NCBI GenBank assembly: GCA_015057005.1
Contig: SVFF01000006.1
Span: forward strand, 115,036 to 179,035
Direction of reading: 5' to 3'
Length of the DNA: 64,000 nt
Source: Lachnospiraceae bacterium
GTDB taxonomy: Bacteria > Bacillota > Clostridia > Lachnospirales > Lachnospiraceae
The notes beneath the pieces were generated by a model, which saw only the letters and a program-made list of their open reading frames with translations, searched no databases and was not told where the DNA came from. Positions 60,764 through 64,000 of this stretch are shown in pieces; position 1 is the first letter of the stretch, and each line of letters starts with the position of its first letter. The position numbers and the translations under genes are program-made.

Positions 60764-60930
60764 GCGCCATGCGTCGCCCTGGCCAGCATCTCGATTTCGC
60801 CACTTCGTGGCTGTTCCGCTGCTTCGCAGCTACAAATCTCGATGTTGGCAGGGCGCCCTATGTATAAGATTATAAGAACAGCGCTTGGTGAGCAAGCTCC
60901 CCCGCACTGTTCGTATAATCTTATACGCAT
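60764..60930 (+). other. multi-stem structured region after dusB
   Basis: First part: CGCCCTG (60775-60781) with CAGGGCG (60849-60855), enclosing GCCAC-TTC-GTGGC (60799-60811) and GCTGC-TTC-GCAGC (60818-60830). Second part: TATAAGATTATA (60863-60874) with TATAATCTTATA (60914-60925), extended by GAACAG/CTGTTC. It fills the gap between genes. Confidence 0.75.
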
Positions 60931-60954
60931 GGCTTGGCTGGTCTGTGCATATCT

Positions 60955-61704
60955 ATGACTATGGACACGATCATTTATATTTACACGGTCAGAGCACCGT
61001 CAGAATTTCATAAAGTGGGAGCCTGCAGGGAAGAATATGACATGGGGGATTACCGGCTGGTGAGGTTTGGTATTTCCCCGGAATTTTTGCGGATCCTGCA
61101 GGAGAAAAAGGACGGCAGGTTTTTAAGAAGAATCCTTTCGGGGGATTCGGACCGCAGCAGCTTTGTCTGTCAGGAGCCGATTCCTTTTTTGGAGGGCTGG
61201 AGTTTCACCGGGTATCTGCAGGAAGAGTGGCTGGCACATATGATGGGCTATGCCTGTCCGCCTCATTTTATTATCCTGGGCCGGGTGAATTGTCTCCCCT
61301 GGCTGTTGGCCCCCTATTTGAAGAAACTGAAAAGCTTGCGCTGGATACTGCCGGAGAGGCAGTACGGCGAAGGGGAGCAGGACTACGTGGATGAAATCTG
61401 CAGGCAGTACGGGTTGGCTGTGGAAACACAGCTTTTGGAGGAGGCGGCAGACTACAGGCGCCTTCAGCTGGGAAGTTTTTTCCCTGTGACCGTACTGGAT
61501 TTTAGCGGAGAGGAAAAAATGTCCTGCGCAGGCTTGGCAGCGGGGAGCAGATGGCTGGATATGGAGTCCTCGGAAATGAAAAGGGAGAGACTTCGACGAC
61601 AAAGCGCGAAAGTAGCGTATTTTTCCCTAAAAAAGGAGTGGAAAGAGCCACAAAAAGCCTTGTATCAACTTGACACTATCCCTAAAAATGGGTATAATAC
61701 GTAA
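60955..61704 (+). CDS. unknown protein, about 249 residues
   Basis: The start is uncertain: ATG 60955 or 60961, or TTG 60934, none with a good ribosome site. No signal peptide or membrane helix. Features: VRAPSEFHKVGACREEYDMG, FLEGWSFTGYLQEEWLAHMMGY, HFIILGRVNCLPWLLAPYLKKL and VTVLDFSGEEK. No motif I know; repeated IILG and VLDFSG strands suggest an alpha/beta fold. The last 12 codons are also the greA promoter. A conserved Firmicute protein of unknown role is likeliest. Confidence 0.65.
   Translation: MTMDTIIYIYTVRAPSEFHKVGACREEYDMGDYRLVRFGISPEFLRILQEKKDGRFLRRILSGDSDRSSFVCQEPIPFLEGWSFTGYLQEEWLAHMMGYACPPHFIILGRVNCLPWLLAPYLKKLKSLRWILPERQYGEGEQDYVDEICRQYGLAVETQLLEEAADYRRLQLGSFFPVTVLDFSGEEKMSCAGLAAGSRWLDMESSEMKRERLRRQSAKVAYFSLKKEWKEPQKALYQLDTIPKNGYNT
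61670..61698 (+). promoter_or_regulatory. consensus promoter of greA-lysS, inside the previous coding frame
   Basis: TTGACA (61670-61675), exactly 17 bases, TATAAT (61693-61698): a perfect sigma-A promoter, inside the last codons of the upstream frame. Confidence 0.9.
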
Positions 61705-61821
61705 GTTAATTGGGATATGAGGGATTACTTTATTATAGAAGTAAAATAGCAGTAAAAATTCCGGGCGCATACATGCCGGGAACAAGTAAAAAAAGTAACA
61801 AAAATAGGAAGGTGCGGGGAC

Positions 61822-62304
61822 ATGCAGGAAAAGAAAAACATTTTGACCTATGAAGGCTTAAGAAAATATGAGAATGAGCTTCATGAACTGAAGGTTGTAA
61901 AGCGTCAGGAGGTTGCCCAGAAGATCAAAGAGGCAAGAGAGCAGGGCGACCTGTCCGAGAATGCCGAGTACGATGCAGCTAAGGACGAGCAGCGTGACAT
62001 CGAGGCAAGAATCGAAGAACTGGAGAAAATCCTCAAGAACGCTGAAGTAGTAGTAGAAGATGAAGTAGATTTAGACAAGATCAATATCGGATGTCTGGTA
62101 AGACTGCTGGATGTTGAATTTGATGAGGAACTGGAGTACAAGATCGTAGGTTCCACCGAGGCTAACAGCTTAAAGGGCAAGATCTCCAACGAGAGCCCTG
62201 TAGGTAAAGCGCTGATGGGCAAGCAGGTGGGAGAGACCGTTGTGGTAGAGACCCAGAGCGGTGCATTCTCTTACAAGATCCTGGAGATCCAGAGAAGTAA
62301 CTAA
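61822..62304 (+). CDS. greA: transcription elongation factor GreA
   Basis: 160 residues, normal length. N-terminal coiled coil with the acidic tip (LRKYENELHELKVVKRQEVAQKIKEAREQGDLSENAEYDAAKDEQ, of which GDLSENAEYDAAK is the GreA signature) and a C-terminal FKBP-like domain (NSLKGKISNESPVGKALMGKQVG). It rescues stalled RNA polymerase by aiding RNA cleavage. It has its own consensus promoter; lysS follows 77 bases on. Confidence 0.96.
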   Translation: MQEKKNILTYEGLRKYENELHELKVVKRQEVAQKIKEAREQGDLSENAEYDAAKDEQRDIEARIEELEKILKNAEVVVEDEVDLDKINIGCLVRLLDVEFDEELEYKIVGSTEANSLKGKISNESPVGKALMGKQVGETVVVETQSGAFSYKILEIQRSN

Positions 62305-62381
62305 GGAACAATGATTTCCGGAACCGTCCCATAGGGAATAAAAACGAGGATGACCGGATAAGAACAAAAGGAGTGAAAAAC

Positions 62382-63902
62382 GTGGCAGAAACACAGAACA
62401 TGAATGAACAGAACACGAAGAACGCAAACGTACAGGAGCAGGATCTCAACCAGCTTTTGAAGGTGAGAAGAGAGAAACTGGCAAACTTACAGGAGGCCGG
62501 CAAAGATCCCTTCCAGATCACCAAATACGATGTAACACACCACAGCACCGACATCAAAGAGAACTTTGAGGAGCTGGAGGGTAAGGTTGTTCGTATTGCA
62601 GGCCGTATGATGTCCAAACGTGTTATGGGTAAGGCATCTTTCTGTAACGTGCAGGATCTCCCCGGCAATATTCAGTCTTACGTGGCAAGAGACAGCGTGG
62701 GCGAAGAGTCTTACGCTGATTTCAAGAAGTATGATGTGGGTGATATCATCGGTATCGAGGGTGAGGTATTCCGTACCAAGACCGGCGAGATGTCCATCCA
62801 TGCTACTAAGGTTACATTGCTCTCCAAGAGCTTGCAGATCCTTCCTGAGAAGTATCACGGCCTGACCAACACAGATCTGAGATACCGTCAGAGATATACC
62901 GACCTGATCATGAACGCAGACGTAAAGGATACCTTTGTGAAGCGTTCCAAGATGATGAAGAGCATCCGTACCTTCCTGGACGGCCGCAATTTCATGGAAG
63001 TAGAGACTCCCATGCTGGTAGCTAACGCAGGCGGTGCAGCAGCAAGACCTTTCGAGACTCATTTCAATGCACTGGATGAGGATGTGAAGCTGCGCATCTC
63101 CCTGGAACTCTACTTAAAGAGACTGATCGTAGGCGGTCTGGAGAGAGTATACGAGATTGGCCGAGTATTCCGTAACGAAGGCGTTGATACCAGACACAAC
63201 CCTGAGTTCACCCTGATGGAGCTCTACCAGGCATACACCGATTACTACGGAATGATGGAGCTGACCGAGAGTATGTTCAAGTACGTTGCTCAGGAAGTAT
63301 GCGGCACCACCACCATTACTTACGGTCCTCACACCATCGATCTGGGCAAGCCTTTCGAGAGACTGACCATGATCGAAGCAGTTAAGAAGTATGCAGGTGT
63401 GGATTTCGATGAGATTCCCGACACCGCAGCAGCAAAGAAAATTGCGGATGAAAAGCACGTAGAATACGAAGCACGCCATGAAAAGGGCGATATCCTGAAC
63501 CTCTTCTTCGAAGAGTTCGTAGAAGAGCACTTAATCCAGCCCACCTTCATCATGGACCACCCTGTAGAGATTTCTCCTCTGACCAAGAGAAAGCCTGACA
63601 AGCCTGACTATGTAGAGCGTTTCGAGCTCTTCATCAACGGTTGGGAAATGTGTAACGCTTACTCCGAGCTCAACGACCCCATCGACCAGAGAGAGCGTTT
63701 CAAAGCCCAGGAAGCAGCACTGGCAGCGGGCGACGATGAAGCCAACACTACTGACGAAGACTTCATGAACGCCCTGGAGATCGGTATGCCTCCTACAGGC
63801 GGTATCGGTTACGGCTTGGACAGACTGTGCATGCTGCTGACTGATTCACCTGCCATTAGAGACGTGCTGCTCTTCCCAACAATGAAGTCGCTTGATAAAT
63901 AA
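62382..63902 (+). CDS. lysS: lysyl-tRNA synthetase, class II
   Basis: 506 residues from GTG 62382, eight bases after GGAG (62370-62373); a GTG at 62373 lies within the site. N-terminal OB-fold anticodon domain (RIAGRMMSKRVMGKASFCNVQD), then class II motifs: motif 1 near RTFLDGRNFMEVETPML, motif 2 RNEGVDTRHNPEFTLME and motif 3 GIGYGLDRLCML. It charges tRNA-Lys. The last codons (CCA ACA ATG AAG TCG CTT) are not the ones preferred in the gene, and att-like repeats follow at once. Confidence 0.96.
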   Translation: MAETQNMNEQNTKNANVQEQDLNQLLKVRREKLANLQEAGKDPFQITKYDVTHHSTDIKENFEELEGKVVRIAGRMMSKRVMGKASFCNVQDLPGNIQSYVARDSVGEESYADFKKYDVGDIIGIEGEVFRTKTGEMSIHATKVTLLSKSLQILPEKYHGLTNTDLRYRQRYTDLIMNADVKDTFVKRSKMMKSIRTFLDGRNFMEVETPMLVANAGGAAARPFETHFNALDEDVKLRISLELYLKRLIVGGLERVYEIGRVFRNEGVDTRHNPEFTLMELYQAYTDYYGMMELTESMFKYVAQEVCGTTTITYGPHTIDLGKPFERLTMIEAVKKYAGVDFDEIPDTAAAKKIADEKHVEYEARHEKGDILNLFFEEFVEEHLIQPTFIMDHPVEISPLTKRKPDKPDYVERFELFINGWEMCNAYSELNDPIDQRERFKAQEAALAAGDDEANTTDEDFMNALEIGMPPTGGIGYGLDRLCMLLTDSPAIRDVLLFPTMKSLDK

Positions 63903-63924
63903 TCTCTACAAAAGTCTACTTTTA

Positions 63925-63995
63925 GGCGTGTATAGGCGAGTATAGAACGGTTTAAACCAAAATTTAAACCAATTTAAGCCAATGTTAAGCCAAAG
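63925..63995 (+). repeat. short tandem repeats after lysS
   Basis: GTATAGGCGAGTATAG (63930-63945) repeats GTATAG, then four copies of a TTTAAACCAA/TTAAGCCAA unit follow to 63995. No gene. The window ends here. Confidence 0.7.
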
Positions 63996-64000
63996 ATGCA

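Noticed and set aside
1..64000. tRNA, rRNA, prophage or plasmid genes
   Set aside because: None recognised; gene content is chromosomal throughout.

Overview
The window is a continuous piece of a Gram-positive, low-to-mid-GC Clostridia chromosome, most probably a gut Lachnospiraceae. The signs are: many sigma-A promoters and GGAGG-type ribosome sites; an S-box (SAM-I) riboswitch on metK and a tryptophan T-box on trpBA; a three-subunit [FeFe] hydrogenase; BlaI/BlaR1-type and LytTR/GHKL regulation; an SleB-type wall hydrolase; and small proteins of a type seen in this family. No rRNA, tRNA, CRISPR array, transposase or phage gene was seen. Family calls come from recognising sequence motifs only; no database search was run.

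Layout. 1-4.2 kb: an amidohydrolase cluster (M20 peptidase C-terminus, OsmC protein, N-acyl-D-amino-acid deacylase, adenine deaminase). 4.3-6.8 kb: a uroporphyrinogen-decarboxylase-like gene divergent from an AraC regulator, then an acyl-CoA thioesterase. 7.0-11.3 kb: the hydCBA hydrogenase operon. 11.3-18.8 kb: an accessory region with an aminoglycoside-nucleotidyltransferase-like gene, a LytTR regulator, a soluble GHKL kinase, two ABC exporters and a bactofilin-like protein, with several tandem repeats between them. 18.8-24.3 kb: a 47-residue membrane protein gene, a sialate-esterase-like hydrolase, a nitrilase-GDPD fusion, a UDP-sugar pyrophosphorylase and galE. 24.3-28.2 kb (minus strand): a BlaR1-like/BlaI pair, a hemolysin-III-like membrane protein and an 88-residue unknown. 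28.3-35 kb: a PHP hydrolase, a small ppGpp synthetase, a tail-anchored coiled-coil protein, a flavin reductase, a Y-family polymerase and a LysM/G5/M23 wall hydrolase. 35-40.6 kb: murA, riboswitch-metK, T-box-trpBA. 40.6-44 kb: an MFS drug-type exporter with a candidate leader peptide, NUDIX, an ITPase-like protein and a nicotinamidase-like protein. 44-52.3 kb: dnaE, pfkA, an RNA methyltransferase, proC and a wall hydrolase. 52.4-55.5 kb (minus): an MFS-AraC-phosphodiesterase operon. 55.7-64 kb: NfeD/SPFH, argF-birA-DUF, dusB, an unknown, greA and lysS.

Most of the window is housekeeping. The parts worth a second look are: (i) a structured repeat of about 150 bp, present before dnaE and before proC, whose stems keep pairing although the bases differ, plus a half copy at 33.3 kb; (ii) the LytTR/GHKL/dual-ABC module with a 21-bp-period direct repeat as a likely operator and a sharp base-composition break inside the second ABC gene; (iii) a BlaR1-like protein whose outer part is a duplicated non-penicillin-binding domain; (iv) an unlisted 47-residue membrane protein gene with 11-bp-phased boxes upstream and a terminator fused to its stop codon; (v) tandem repeats of 33, 46 and 51 bp; (vi) attachment-site-like repeats right after lysS at the window end.
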